DNA from: Clostridia bacterium
Lineage (GTDB): Bacteria > Bacillota > Clostridia > Lachnospirales > Cellulosilyticaceae
Direction of reading: 5' to 3'
Assembly (NCBI GenBank): GCA_029239755.1
Contig: JARBUI010000005.1
Coordinates: 115,591-179,590, forward strand
Length of the DNA: 64,000 nucleotides
Positions 1 to 9,011 of this stretch are shown here, piece by piece (the first letter of the stretch is position 1; each line of letters begins with the position of its first letter). Position numbers and translations under genes: made by a program. The notes under the pieces were generated by a model that worked only from the letters and a program-made list of their open reading frames with translations, was not told the DNA's origin and made no database searches.

Positions 1-540
1 AAGCAGACTAGGTACACAGGCAAACATAATTTCTGACATTTTATCTATTGCTTCCTGAGCTAACTGAAGCATCATAAAAAAAGATTGGATGACACTGTAA
101 AGCACAACGATATAACAAACTAAAAAAGAAATTTTAGTGATATTTTTAGTTTGAAAGGAAGTGCTCAAAGTCTGAAGTAAGTTACAGAGCAGTACAATGA
201 GAATAAAACGTACTCCCAGCTTTATAAATACCCCAATTTCTTCAAAAAGCATGGCTGCTGTCATACTTAGTATGTAAGCAAGTGTGAAGCGTTTTTCACC
301 TTTAATGAGGCTTACAACTTCCTCTTTTAAATCAAATGAATGGAGACTAGGCATTGAAGATCTTAAGCTGTCTTCTAACTCATTAATCTCTTCCCAGTTA
401 AAAAAGTCTACCTGCGAATCTATTATTTGCTGCTCTTTTGTTTCATTATCACTGATGTCTTGTCCATAAACAGGGGTCCCATAACTTATGAGACATATCC
501 ATATAATCATTAGGAAATATCTTATCTTCTTTAGTCTCAT
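1..540 (-). CDS. spoIIIAE: Stage III sporulation protein AE (partial, C-terminus beyond window)
   Basis: The first 180 codons of SpoIIIAE, the multi-pass mother-cell membrane protein of the SpoIIIA-SpoIIQ channel that feeds the engulfed forespore. The ATG at 538-540 opens with Met-Arg-Leu-Lys-Lys and a signal-like hydrophobic stretch, then a hydrophilic region rich in Asp/Glu, then the start of the membrane segments. The family is usually about 390-400 residues, so roughly half the gene lies to the left of the window. It follows spoIIIAD after a 16-base gap in the conserved AA-AB-AC-AD-AE order. Identification rests mainly on that gene order plus the hydrophobic layout. No frameshift is seen in the part present. 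Confidence 0.88.
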   Translation of the reverse strand, partial: MRLKKIRYFLMIIWICLISYGTPVYGQDISDNETKEQQIIDSQVDFFNWEEINELEDSLRSSMPSLHSFDLKEEVVSLIKGEKRFTLAYILSMTAAMLFEEIGVFIKLGVRFILIVLLCNLLQTLSTSFQTKNITKISFLVCYIVVLYSVIQSFFMMLQLAQEAIDKMSEIMFACVPSLL

Positions 541-556
541 TTTGCACCTCATCACC

Positions 557-949
557 TTATAGTAGCTCAGTAATTAATGCTACAAGAGCAAGAATAACTG
601 GGGAAGATATGGCAAAAATCATTACCTTCCCTGCAAATTGGATTTTTGACCCAATAGCTTCTTCGCCTGCATCTTTACAAAGCTGATAACCAAATTCTGC
701 TATATACGCAATACCTATAATCTTTAAGATAATATTTAAATAAGTGTTATCCATCTGAACCTTGTGGGCTAACTCCTGCACAAGTCCAAGTACATTACCT
801 AAATACTGCAGAATAAAAATCATAAATATAACAACAGTAGCTATTCTTAAAATCATGGCAAATACAGCTGTTTGATCGCTGTACTTACCTATTGTAATAA
901 TCAAAATAACAGCAATAATTCCAAAGCTAACTAATCGCAGTATTTCCAA
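557..949 (-). CDS. spoIIIAD: Stage III sporulation protein AD
   Basis: Small integral membrane protein of the SpoIIIA channel, made in the mother cell during engulfment. It is almost wholly hydrophobic with about four membrane segments and the family's usual size (about 130 residues). Start choice: the reading frame has TTG codons at 955 and 949. The AGGAGG at 957-962 lies only 2 bases before the first but 8 before the second, so 949 is preferred, giving 130 residues. Both are TTG; no ATG fits. It sits between spoIIIAC (stop at 962) and spoIIIAE and is clearly co-transcribed with them. Confidence 0.92.
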   Translation of the reverse strand: MEILRLVSFGIIAVILIITIGKYSDQTAVFAMILRIATVVIFMIFILQYLGNVLGLVQELAHKVQMDNTYLNIILKIIGIAYIAEFGYQLCKDAGEEAIGSKIQFAGKVMIFAISSPVILALVALITELL

Positions 950-961
950 AGCCAATCCCTC

Positions 962-1159
962 CTAAAATGTAAACATCGTTTGGACCACTTCGAAGAGTTT
1001 TAAAATATAGTCTATAACTGTAACAAGAGCCATCACAACCCCTACAATTGTAATAGGAAAAATCCACTCATCTGCTCCTGTTTTCTTAAGTACAGTATTG
1101 ATAATGGTTATGCCAAGTCCAAGCCCCGCTAGTTTAAATATGATTTCTATATCTATCAT
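962..1159 (-). CDS. spoIIIAC: Stage III sporulation protein AC
   Basis: A 65-residue membrane protein with two hydrophobic helices separated by a short loop containing Lys-Lys-Thr-Gly-Ala-Asp, the usual SpoIIIAC layout and length. It is a component of the mother-cell SpoIIIA complex that bridges to SpoIIQ in the forespore membrane. The ATG start has a GGAGG eight bases upstream. It lies 12 bases after spoIIIAB and just before spoIIIAD, so it is the third gene of the operon. Confidence 0.93.
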   Translation of the reverse strand: MIDIEIIFKLAGLGLGITIINTVLKKTGADEWIFPITIVGVVMALVTVIDYILKLFEVVQTMFTF

Positions 1160-1171
1160 TTTTTTATCCTC

Positions 1172-1687
1172 CTAAATCAAAAATATACTGATGCACGCAC
1201 CAACAAGTACCCCTAAATACTTAGTTAACTTTGCATTCTTTTGATGTTTATGTTTAGACTGTGTAAGCTCCTCCTGGAGTTTTCTTACGAGCATGTCTAT
1301 GTTTTTTTTCTGCATATTTTTATCTAAATACCCACATGTATTGCTAAATTCATAAAGCAATGTATAATCTTCTTTGTTTAAATGAAAATAACCTTTATTA
1401 GTATTTAATGAAATCTCCCACATCTTATTAAGATCTGTTGTTGTTTTATTCTCTAATTCACTTGCAAATGCTTCGAACACCCTTTTAACGCCTTCTATCG
1501 TAACCTTACTTGCATAGATTGCAGCTTCGTGTAAAGGGGTCAATCTATAATCAATTTCTGCTTTTAGGATTTCAAAAGCATAAATAAATTTTTCCAATTC
1601 TTTAATACGTTTGCTTTCATTCCAGTCAATAATAAATCCACACATACTACAGCTTATAAATGCAACAATAATCCCCAATAGCTTCAT
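1172..1687 (-). CDS. spoIIIAB: Stage III sporulation protein AB
   Basis: 171-residue protein with one membrane helix at each end (residues about 3-20 and 155-171) and a soluble alpha-helical middle, the SpoIIIAB pattern, related to the GspF fold of secretion systems. The middle carries the family-like segment Glu-Ile-Asp-Tyr-Arg-Leu-Thr-Pro-Leu. It is thought to link the SpoIIIAA ATPase to the membrane channel. It starts 13 bases after the spoIIIAA stop with a GGGGGA ribosome binding site. Confidence 0.92.
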   Translation of the reverse strand: MKLLGIIVAFISCSMCGFIIDWNESKRIKELEKFIYAFEILKAEIDYRLTPLHEAAIYASKVTIEGVKRVFEAFASELENKTTTDLNKMWEISLNTNKGYFHLNKEDYTLLYEFSNTCGYLDKNMQKKNIDMLVRKLQEELTQSKHKHQKNAKLTKYLGVLVGACISIFLI

Positions 1688-1700
1688 GGCATGTCCCCCC

Positions 1701-2648
1701 TTATCTTAGAGTATTGAGGTGATTGCACCCATCTAAAATAGCCTCTATTGTACATGGACCATATTTATTCGAAAGTATAATAATGCGTTCAAACAAACTG
1801 TTTTCAATTAAATCCTTAAGTATAGGCTTTCTTCTGCAATCATCTATATCTTTGCCGTGTACCGTACTGATAATGGTGATTCCAGCACTTAATACCTCCT
1901 GCAAAGCTAATATGTCTTCTTTTTTACCTATTTCATCTACTGCTATAACATGAGGCGACATCGATCTTAAAAGCATTCTCATCCCTTCAACCTTTGGACA
2001 GGCGTCTAGTACATCTGTTCTCATCCCTATATCATTTTGAGGAATGCCCCTATAGCACCCTGCAATTTCTGATCTTTCGTCTACAACCCCTACTGTGTAT
2101 GGCCCATAGCCGCTAAAGCCATTACTTAAATTCCTGATAATATCCCTTAAAAGTGTCGTCTTACCACATTTAGGCGGTGATACAATAAGTGTATGATAAA
2201 CTTTATTTCTGCTTAAAATATAGGGCATGATGCCCTTGCTGCAGTTTAAAACTTGATGAGCAACTCTTATATTAACAGCACTTATATATTTTAAAGTTTT
2301 AATGACATTATTCTCTATAACAGCTTTGCCGACAATCCCTACTCTATGGCCGCCTTCTATCGTAATATAGCCTTGTCTCATTTCATCTTCTAATGCATAC
2401 AGCGAAAAGCCGCTTATATATTTTAAAATACATAAAACATCATCCTCACTTACCATGTAACTGTTTTGAACGAGACATATTCCCTCTTTACTTAATCCAT
2501 ATTCCTCATCTTTTATTAGCAAAATAAGAGGTTGTCTTGCTCTTAATCTTATTTCCTGTAAGGCATCATAGGATTTCTCATCCAAATGAACCATCATCTT
2601 CTTAATGATATCTGGCATAATAGAAATAATACCGTTTTTATTCATCAT
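1701..2648 (-). CDS. spoIIIAA: Stage III sporulation protein AA, AAA/secretion-type ATPase
   Basis: Cytoplasmic ATPase of the SpoIIIA channel, related to type II/IV secretion ATPases, and first gene of the operon. Walker A is Ser-Pro-Pro-Lys-Cys-Gly-Lys-Thr-Thr at residues about 157-165; a Walker B-like hydrophobic strand ends in Val-Asp-Glu-Ile-Gly near 238-242. The N-terminal part has the RLRARQP and EGGHRVG motifs typical of SpoIIIAA. 315 residues is near the family norm. The ATG is preceded by AAAGGAGG. Synthesis under sigma-E is expected from the family; only a weak -10-like element is visible upstream (see 2680-2687). Confidence 0.96.
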   Translation of the reverse strand: MMNKNGIISIMPDIIKKMMVHLDEKSYDALQEIRLRARQPLILLIKDEEYGLSKEGICLVQNSYMVSEDDVLCILKYISGFSLYALEDEMRQGYITIEGGHRVGIVGKAVIENNVIKTLKYISAVNIRVAHQVLNCSKGIMPYILSRNKVYHTLIVSPPKCGKTTLLRDIIRNLSNGFSGYGPYTVGVVDERSEIAGCYRGIPQNDIGMRTDVLDACPKVEGMRMLLRSMSPHVIAVDEIGKKEDILALQEVLSAGITIISTVHGKDIDDCRRKPILKDLIENSLFERIIILSNKYGPCTIEAILDGCNHLNTLR

Positions 2649-2679
2649 AGTCCTCCTTTGTACTAGCTATTGATAATTA

Positions 2680-2687
2680 AATATATG
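2680..2687 (-). promoter_or_regulatory. Possible sigma-E -10 element for spoIIIA
   Basis: On the minus strand this reads CATATATT, a fair match to the sigma-E -10 consensus CATACANT, about 32 bases before the spoIIIAA start. I could not find a convincing -35, so this is a weak call supported mainly by the known sigma-E control of spoIIIA. Confidence 0.25.
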
Positions 2688-2718
2688 CATCTTTTGTACA
2701 GGGTAGAACTTGACATAT

Positions 2719-2762
2719 AAAAAAGTCTATAAGTTCATCTTGCTGAACTTATAGACTTTTTT
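2719..2762. terminator. Strong terminator between the DUF5057 gene and spoIIIA
   Basis: Perfect 19-bp inverted repeat (2719-2737 with 2744-2762) with a six-base loop; its ends are six A and six T, so it can act as an intrinsic terminator in either direction. It lies 26 bases past the stop of the minus-strand gene ending at 2789 and so isolates the spoIIIA operon from upstream transcription. Confidence 0.92.
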
Positions 2763-2788
2763 ATGAGGGGATTCCTTTTAGATTACGA

Positions 2789-5700
2789 CTAGTTTATTTT
2801 AGACATTGGCATATACATCACTATCTTGCTTCCACTTACCGTTACTGGCTCCTCTCTATATTCTGCTGATGCTTCTGCTGTAGCCTCCTGAACTTTAGGT
2901 TTACCTTCTACAATAGCTGTTACTTTTTTAGGAGTATCTTCATTAATTGTTTTTATCATATTCAAATAAGTACCTGCTGTTGTCTCGGGTCCGTATTTTA
3001 CCCCTTTTTCAAATTTAGTAGACATGAGAACCGATATACTATATTCGCTTCCAGCAAAAATTTCCTCTTTAAAACTAATCACAATTTTATCATTTGCACC
3101 ATCGCTGTCTGCATCACTAACTGTTACTTGATAATCCGTATCACTATAGCTTCCGCTGCTATTTTTTAAATTAATAAGACGTGAACCCCCAACGTTACTA
3201 TTAATAGTAAGAACAGCCTGTTTCAAGTTATACACTACTAGAGGCTGACTTGTACCTGGTGCTTTTGTACTAATTAACTCATCCATATCTAATGTAATTT
3301 TTACCTCTTTAAAATCCGTATCAAAACTTGCATCGTAGTCTATATGACTATATCCTTCAGGAAGTGTAAAATTATTGGGAGTCTTTTTGTATACATTCGG
3401 CAAAATAGATTGGCCTACTGTAAATGGTCCATAGAGTATATTCCTAGGCGGCTGAACTTCTTTAGGTTGTACTTTAACTACTAAATAGTAACTGCCAGCC
3501 TCATCAGGCATGCCTAATTTTGCATTCATCCTAATTTCTTCGTAAGAGGATATTCCTAGGTTACCGGTAGTTGTTGTTTGAATTTCACTCCAATCTTCTG
3601 CTACAGTCTTATAGCTATACTCGAATGTTTTCAAATCAATCCACTTACTATCACTTGTTACTGGAAAATTTGGCTTACTCTCTGCTTTAATAAACTGATA
3701 CTTTTGGCTTTCAAGCTGTTTAGCTTGTATAAAAAGCGCTATTTGATCCTCTTTAACCACAAGAGCTGAAGGATTTAGTATATTTTCTTTATAGTCAGGT
3801 CCAAAAGTATCTACACTATAAGGTGATAAGATGGGTTTATTTGCTGAGTCAGTTACTGTTAATTTAACCTCTGGATAGCTTACGGCAATGCGTATATGTA
3901 CAGGAAGTGACTCGTTATTCCCATTATCTACAGCTGAAATGTGCATATATGCATTTTGCGTACTAAAATGAGGGCCTAAATCATTGGATACCCATTGCAA
4001 TTTATTCTCTACCTCTTCGATATCTGTTAGAATATCTCCACTTGGCTTAGTGTCCTTATTATTATCTACAGTTATTTTGTACCCCTTTATTCCCGAGGCA
4101 ACTATTCCTTGTACTGTCTCAGACTCATAAGTCGTCTGTAGATTTCTTGCTGCTATTTTATAAGTATAAGTCGTTTCCGCATCTTTAGCTGGTAAAAATT
4201 CTGCAACTATCTTGCCATTATCGTAAGAAGCCTTTATAACTTTTGGCTCATTGGGTATTACACTCTCGTTTTTATCTATATATTTCCCTATAATATCTTC
4301 ATTATCATTGCCTTCTTTATAAAGTGAACTATTTTCCCTATAAAGAGTATACTCTTTTAACCACTCTGGCTTATTCCATGAAAGTTCTACCCACTTTACT
4401 CCATTGTTATCATCATGCTGAGTCATCATTAAACTTAATTCATTAGGATTATACTGATATTTAAATGGCTCTGAAACATTATTTACATTGTCAACAGCTG
4501 AAACATATATAAATATAGGTAAATTAAAATCTAAATTTGCTGATGAAGTTGATTCTATATAAGTTGCACTTGCTTGTGCATCTACACTAATAATTCCAGC
4601 TTGATCGGCTTTCATTATTTTAATATCGTTGCTCGTTAAGTTTGCATCATTACTTGCAAGAGCTATATATCCTTTTAATCCTACTTGAATAGTAGCTGTA
4701 GTAGGAGCGCTTTCAATGACTATCGATGAATTACTTATATCTACTGCTTTCACTTTGTAAGTGTATTCTGTTCCCACATCTTGTGCTGCTTTACTAATAT
4801 TAATCTTTAGCTTCCTATTAGGATCTATCTGCGCACTTCCAATTTCTGGGCGAGTAGGAGGGGTAGTATCTTGGCCTCGTCTATCATCAAGACGTGTTTC
4901 TGTTGTTTTTTGAGCAAGGTTAAACAAAACATTCGCAAGTATTTTTTGTTCGTCTGGTTTGGCTTCTCCATTACTATGTCCTGTTTGTATAATGCCTGTA
5001 TTATTCCACGTTGTTAAGTAAAAGTTTATTGCCCCTCCACTTAGATCCTTATCTGTTGGAGGCTTATTGCGTCCATTAAACCAACCTCCATTTTTAAAAG
5101 TAAACCACACATCTCCATAAGCAACTTGTGCTGCTGTGTGAGTATAGGGAACTGTTAATGGATTTTTTATTACCCAAGGATAATTCATCAAAGCTCCCGT
5201 CTTAGCAATTTCTATTTGAGAGCCTCCCCAGTTAAAGTTTTTGTTAAAATCAATCTTCTCTTCTTTAACCAGTCTTTCTGGCTCATTTGAAGAAGAATAC
5301 CCTGTTTGGATATTAAACCTCTCTCTAAGTTTAAGAGAGCCTCCTAAGCTGAACTTATTATTTTTATCTAAAATATCTGCTGCTGTAGTATCATGCCCCA
5401 CTAAAAATCCTTTTCCTTCATCAATAAAATGTAATATTTCTTGAAGTCCATTATTGGTTAGCCCCTCGTTTGCATTAGAATCCCAGTGTCCCATATAGGC
5501 TACATCATAATCATCTATAATATCTGGCCTATTATTAAATTGATCTGTAGTTACAGAATCTACACTAATAACTCCTTGTCCATAGCCTTCTGGAGCCCCA
5601 GTTTGTGGGTGTTCCATCCAGCATTTTAAATTTGCAGACTTATACATGGATATATTACTTCCATTTTCATTCTTATGACCACAATTAACTATAGGTACTC

Positions 5701-6364
5701 CATTGGTAGGATAAATATTTAAAACTTTTACTTTTTTCCCTGCTTTTTTATAATCATCAATATCAATTGAACCTACAGATTGGAATTCATTAGATGTTTG
5801 ATCTTTTCGAAACACTGTATAATTATAAAAAGTAGATTTACTTGGTGCATTCCAGTCAAGCTCTATATAATTTTCTGCCGTATGAGGAGTAGCTATAAGA
5901 TCAATTTCCTTTAATATGTCTGGTACTGCTGACTCAGATACTGTATAAAAAAAATCATTTCCATGTCTTACAAAACCATAAGCCTCAAGCACAGGTTTTA
6001 TCTGTCCATGATTTTTATAATCTGTTTTAAAAGGTTCTTGTAACCAGTCAATAACATGTTCTTCTGTCGTTCGATAACTATTATTAACAAGTAAGTTTCT
6101 ATTTCCTTGAGTTAGAAAAATAGTTACATATTTATTTTTCCCCCCTGGCTCATTGGTATTCACTGCAATTTTAGTGTTCGTCTTATTTTCAATCTTTGTG
6201 CCTGCTTCCACTGCTACTTTATCTATAAAATCTAGCATTCTTTGCTCTTTTGTTTGACTGCTATTACTAGCTTCACTTGCTGCATATGTCACTATTGGTG
6301 ACATAATGAACGAAATGATTAGAAGAATAGTAACAAATTGATGTTTCAAACTTTTTTTATACAT
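2789..6364 (-). CDS. Large secreted protein with DUF5057 and fibronectin-like domains
   Basis: A 1191-residue exported protein. The N-terminus is Met-Tyr-Lys-Lys-Ser then a hydrophobic signal sequence ending near Thr-Tyr-Ala-Ala. An ATG 27 bases further upstream is in frame, but this one has AAGGGGGG at the right distance. The first half resembles DUF5057: a stretch around residues 230-480 with MGHWDSN, GKGFLVGHDT and TGHSNGEAKPDEQKILANVLF recalls a glutamine-amidotransferase-like or Rossmann fold. Two or more fibronectin type III-like repeats follow (YTYKVKAVD and YTYKIAARN mark equivalent strands), then a CARDB-like C-terminus. No sortase motif, S-layer repeat or C-terminal anchor is seen. 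It is the only gene between two terminators with its own promoter. The role is unknown; surface adhesion or carbohydrate binding is possible. Confidence 0.8.
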   Translation of the reverse strand: MYKKSLKHQFVTILLIISFIMSPIVTYAASEASNSSQTKEQRMLDFIDKVAVEAGTKIENKTNTKIAVNTNEPGGKNKYVTIFLTQGNRNLLVNNSYRTTEEHVIDWLQEPFKTDYKNHGQIKPVLEAYGFVRHGNDFFYTVSESAVPDILKEIDLIATPHTAENYIELDWNAPSKSTFYNYTVFRKDQTSNEFQSVGSIDIDDYKKAGKKVKVLNIYPTNGVPIVNCGHKNENGSNISMYKSANLKCWMEHPQTGAPEGYGQGVISVDSVTTDQFNNRPDIIDDYDVAYMGHWDSNANEGLTNNGLQEILHFIDEGKGFLVGHDTTAADILDKNNKFSLGGSLKLRERFNIQTGYSSSNEPERLVKEEKIDFNKNFNWGGSQIEIAKTGALMNYPWVIKNPLTVPYTHTAAQVAYGDVWFTFKNGGWFNGRNKPPTDKDLSGGAINFYLTTWNNTGIIQTGHSNGEAKPDEQKILANVLFNLAQKTTETRLDDRRGQDTTPPTRPEIGSAQIDPNRKLKINISKAAQDVGTEYTYKVKAVDISNSSIVIESAPTTATIQVGLKGYIALASNDANLTSNDIKIMKADQAGIISVDAQASATYIESTSSANLDFNLPIFIYVSAVDNVNNVSEPFKYQYNPNELSLMMTQHDDNNGVKWVELSWNKPEWLKEYTLYRENSSLYKEGNDNEDIIGKYIDKNESVIPNEPKVIKASYDNGKIVAEFLPAKDAETTYTYKIAARNLQTTYESETVQGIVASGIKGYKITVDNNKDTKPSGDILTDIEEVENKLQWVSNDLGPHFSTQNAYMHISAVDNGNNESLPVHIRIAVSYPEVKLTVTDSANKPILSPYSVDTFGPDYKENILNPSALVVKEDQIALFIQAKQLESQKYQFIKAESKPNFPVTSDSKWIDLKTFEYSYKTVAEDWSEIQTTTTGNLGISSYEEIRMNAKLGMPDEAGSYYLVVKVQPKEVQPPRNILYGPFTVGQSILPNVYKKTPNNFTLPEGYSHIDYDASFDTDFKEVKITLDMDELISTKAPGTSQPLVVYNLKQAVLTINSNVGGSRLINLKNSSGSYSDTDYQVTVSDADSDGANDKIVISFKEEIFAGSEYSISVLMSTKFEKGVKYGPETTAGTYLNMIKTINEDTPKKVTAIVEGKPKVQEATAEASAEYREEPVTVSGSKIVMYMPMSKIN

Positions 6365-6477
6365 GCTTTCCCCCCTTAAATTATCAGGCATTATTAATAG
6401 TATCCTATTATCTGCTCTATTAAACCTTGTCCTCCCCTCAGTAATAGAATGACTGAAAATATAATTTATCTACTTCT

Positions 6478-6506
6478 ATTATATTGTGATTCCCTTAAGT
6501 TAGCAA
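6478..6506 (-). promoter_or_regulatory. Sigma-A promoter for the DUF5057 gene
   Basis: Minus strand: -35 TTGCTA (6501-6506), 17-base spacer, -10 TATAAT (6478-6483). It lies about 115 bases before the start codon at 6364. A second GGGGAGGA occurs in the leader but no reading frame follows it. Confidence 0.7.
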
Positions 6507-6534
6507 TTCATATTTAGATTTATTTATTCTATAC

Positions 6535-6582
6535 AAAATAATGCATAAAGCATTGAATAATCTTTGCTTTATGCATTATTTT
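6535..6582. terminator. Terminator after the LtaS-like gene
   Basis: Perfect 18-bp stem (6535-6552 with 6565-6582), 12-base loop, A/T-rich outer ends giving TTTT in both directions. It begins six bases beyond the stop codon of the gene ending at 6588. Confidence 0.85.
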
Positions 6583-6587
6583 AAACT

Positions 6588-8306
6588 TTAGGGTATTTTT
6601 ATTTGAAGCTCCGTATTTTGATAAATGTCCTTACCTTCTGTTATATACTTGCTTCCTATTAACATATCATACCCTACTAAATCGAGGTTACTGAAATACT
6701 CTTCCTCTTCTTTAAACGCATTATGGACAGATGAGATGATTCCACCTTGTATGCCAACTGCATTAAGTATTTGTGTATAAAGTCTGTATGCAGGTATAAC
6801 AGCATCTGCCTTTCCCCTAAGGATATAGTTGCTTACAACAAAATAGGGGGTTTGATTTTTAATATACGTTTTATCAAAGGTAATAAGATCTAAAGCTGGA
6901 ATGTGATCTCCATAGGCCACAAGAATAGTCGGTTCTTCCAGGTTATTGACATAGTCTATCAGATCTCCTATAAATTGATCTGTTTCCCAAAACCTGTCAA
7001 TATAATCTTGTGTTTGATTTAATACGTTTTCTTCCGCATCTCCGCTTATAATAATACCACTTTCATTTGCCTCATAGTCGTAATCATAACTTGAGTGTGT
7101 TCCAACAGTCACAGTAAAAATAAAATCTCTATTTGGTGTATCTTGTATGGTTTTTTCTATATAATTTAGTAACACTTTGTCTTTCGGCCAATTTTTTGTA
7201 TACTCGACGCCTTCCATGGATTCAAGTGAAATAAAATGATTAAAGCCTAGAGGTGAATAAATCCTGTTTCTGTCATAAAAACTTGCTTCATTATTATGAA
7301 TAGCAGTTGTATGGTATCCCTTATCCTTTCTTAGCAGCTGAGCAATAGACTCAATTGGCCTTCCGTCTAATGCTTCACTAGTATAAGGTACTTCATATTT
7401 AAATAAATCTGCAATTCTTATCCCTGTCAGTATTTCAAATTCAGTCCTAGCTGTATTAATCCCCGGCGCTTCCATATAACCGCTCCAGTCCCCTGTCATA
7501 TATTTTCTCATATTCGGAATGGGGTCCTGGCTATAGGTTATTCCTTTTAAAGTTAGTGGATCGATAAAGGATTCAACTTGTAAAAAGATAATGTTAGGAT
7601 TTTTATTGGTAAGAACTGGTACAGATACACTATTTAACTCCGCTCTTAATTGTTTTAGATTATCTTCATTGTAATCTTCCGGAACGATATCATTACTTGT
7701 TTCGTAGGAGGAAACAAATGAGTACACCATTCCTTCCTCATGATAATCCATACTTTGTTCTGGAGTTATAGTATTATCAATTTTCCGTGCCTCTGAAACA
7801 ATACCAATGTTTAAACTTGTTATCACAATAATAAATGAAACTATCTTTCTGGGATGATGAATATCAATACGGCACGCGTATGATTTTTTAAGCAATATGA
7901 GACCCATACAAGCAAGAACAATAATAAGCAAAAGGATCTCTGGAGATAAATACTTATTTGCTATTGATAAACCTTCTTTTGCTATGAAAAAATCCGGCCA
8001 GGTAAGTGGCAGACCTCTAATAATCATTAAAATTCTGCTTGCACATGTAATAGTCAAAATGCCGACTGCAAAAAGATTAAATACAAATGGCATTTTAGGA
8101 AATAGTAAGCATGGGCAAGTGATAATAAGCAAAAGAATATAATTAACTAAAAATATATCTAAATGCATTGCCAAATAACTAAACCGCTCTAATATATCAA
8201 GCGAACTGATACATTCAATAGTAATGTATAATAATAAGTTTAGTGTAAGCCACATTCTTATACATGCATATTCCTTTTTATAAGTATATTTTTGCAAATT
8301 ATTCAC
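6588..8306 (-). CDS. LtaS-family membrane sulfatase / phosphoglycerol transferase-like protein
   Basis: 572 residues: four or five N-terminal membrane helices (about residues 15-175) then an extracellular sulfatase-fold domain. Metal-site features visible: Gln-Val-Glu-Ser at about 243-246, the nucleophile region Gly-Ile-Asn-Thr-Ala-Arg-Thr-Glu-Phe (Thr285 aligning with the catalytic Thr of LtaS), Gly-Thr-His-Ser-Ser, and Tyr-Gly-Asp-His near 475. Family members polymerise or transfer glycerol phosphate onto lipoteichoic acid or membrane glycans; which substrate is used here cannot be told. The start is GTG with AGGAG eleven bases before. The domain resembles YqgS/LtaS relatives of clostridia; it is not adjacent to other teichoic acid genes. 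Confidence 0.85.
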   Translation of the reverse strand: MNNLQKYTYKKEYACIRMWLTLNLLLYITIECISSLDILERFSYLAMHLDIFLVNYILLLIITCPCLLFPKMPFVFNLFAVGILTITCASRILMIIRGLPLTWPDFFIAKEGLSIANKYLSPEILLLIIVLACMGLILLKKSYACRIDIHHPRKIVSFIIVITSLNIGIVSEARKIDNTITPEQSMDYHEEGMVYSFVSSYETSNDIVPEDYNEDNLKQLRAELNSVSVPVLTNKNPNIIFLQVESFIDPLTLKGITYSQDPIPNMRKYMTGDWSGYMEAPGINTARTEFEILTGIRIADLFKYEVPYTSEALDGRPIESIAQLLRKDKGYHTTAIHNNEASFYDRNRIYSPLGFNHFISLESMEGVEYTKNWPKDKVLLNYIEKTIQDTPNRDFIFTVTVGTHSSYDYDYEANESGIIISGDAEENVLNQTQDYIDRFWETDQFIGDLIDYVNNLEEPTILVAYGDHIPALDLITFDKTYIKNQTPYFVVSNYILRGKADAVIPAYRLYTQILNAVGIQGGIISSVHNAFKEEEEYFSNLDLVGYDMLIGSKYITEGKDIYQNTELQIKIP

Positions 8307-8335
8307 TCAAATCGCTCCTAGATCATAATAAAATA

Positions 8336-8371
8336 TTTAAAAAAGCAGCAGATTAAAGTTAATCCACTGCT
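8336..8371 (-). terminator. Terminator after efp
   Basis: Imperfect stem (8344-8371) built from AGCAG/CTGCT and GATTAA/TTAATC with one internal mismatch pair, followed on the minus strand by a T-rich run (8336-8343). It lies 15 bases beyond the efp stop and marks the likely 3' end of the long operon running from the pilus region. Confidence 0.75.
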
Positions 8372-8385
8372 ATATGTTTTATACA

Positions 8386-8943
8386 TTAAGCTCTTCCTGT
8401 ATATTCTCCTGTACGGGTATCGATACGAATAACTTCACCTTGTTCAATAAAGAGTGGTACCATTACTTTTGCTCCAGTTTCTACAATAGCAGCCTTAGTA
8501 GCTCCTGTAGCTGTATCTCCCTTAAACCCTGGTTCTGTTTCCGTAATTTGAAGTTCAACACTAAGTGGTGGTTCTATATCAAACACATTACCCTGATGTG
8601 AAAGTACTTTAACCATTTCATTTTCTTTAACGAATTTAAGATTTTCTCCTATAGATGAAGCATTAAGTGCTATCTGATCATAAGTATTAACATCCATGAA
8701 ATGATAAAGTTCACCATCTGCATATAGGTATTGCATGTCCTTACGTTCTATGTGAGCTTTTGGCATTTTTTCGTTTGGACGGAAAGTCTTTTCTAATACA
8801 TTCCCTGTTTTTATATTCTTTAATTTACAACGAACAAACGCTGCCCCTTTACCTGGCTTTACATGTTGAAATTCAATAATTTGAAATAAGTTATTTTCGT
8901 ATTCAATTGTAACGCCATTTCTAAATTCACCTGCTGAAATCAT
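8386..8943 (-). CDS. efp: Translation elongation factor P
   Basis: 185-residue EF-P, which binds between the P and E sites and rescues ribosomes stalled at polyproline. The N-terminal KOW-like domain carries the tip loop Lys-Pro-Gly-Lys-Gly-Ala-Ala-Phe with Lys32 as the residue modified in many bacteria; OB domains II and III follow, ending in the signature Ile-Asp-Thr-Arg-Thr-Gly-Glu-Tyr. Length is standard. The ATG has TAGGAGGAA upstream. Placement next to a Xaa-Pro peptidase and upstream of spoIIIA is typical for Firmicutes. No EF-P modification enzyme is seen in the window. Confidence 0.98.
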   Translation of the reverse strand: MISAGEFRNGVTIEYENNLFQIIEFQHVKPGKGAAFVRCKLKNIKTGNVLEKTFRPNEKMPKAHIERKDMQYLYADGELYHFMDVNTYDQIALNASSIGENLKFVKENEMVKVLSHQGNVFDIEPPLSVELQITETEPGFKGDTATGATKAAIVETGAKVMVPLFIEQGEVIRIDTRTGEYTGRA

Positions 8944-9011
8944 TACATTTCCTCCTAGTTATCTTTATCTAATATAGTGTAAACTACATTTTTCAATTTT
9001 TCAACGATTTT

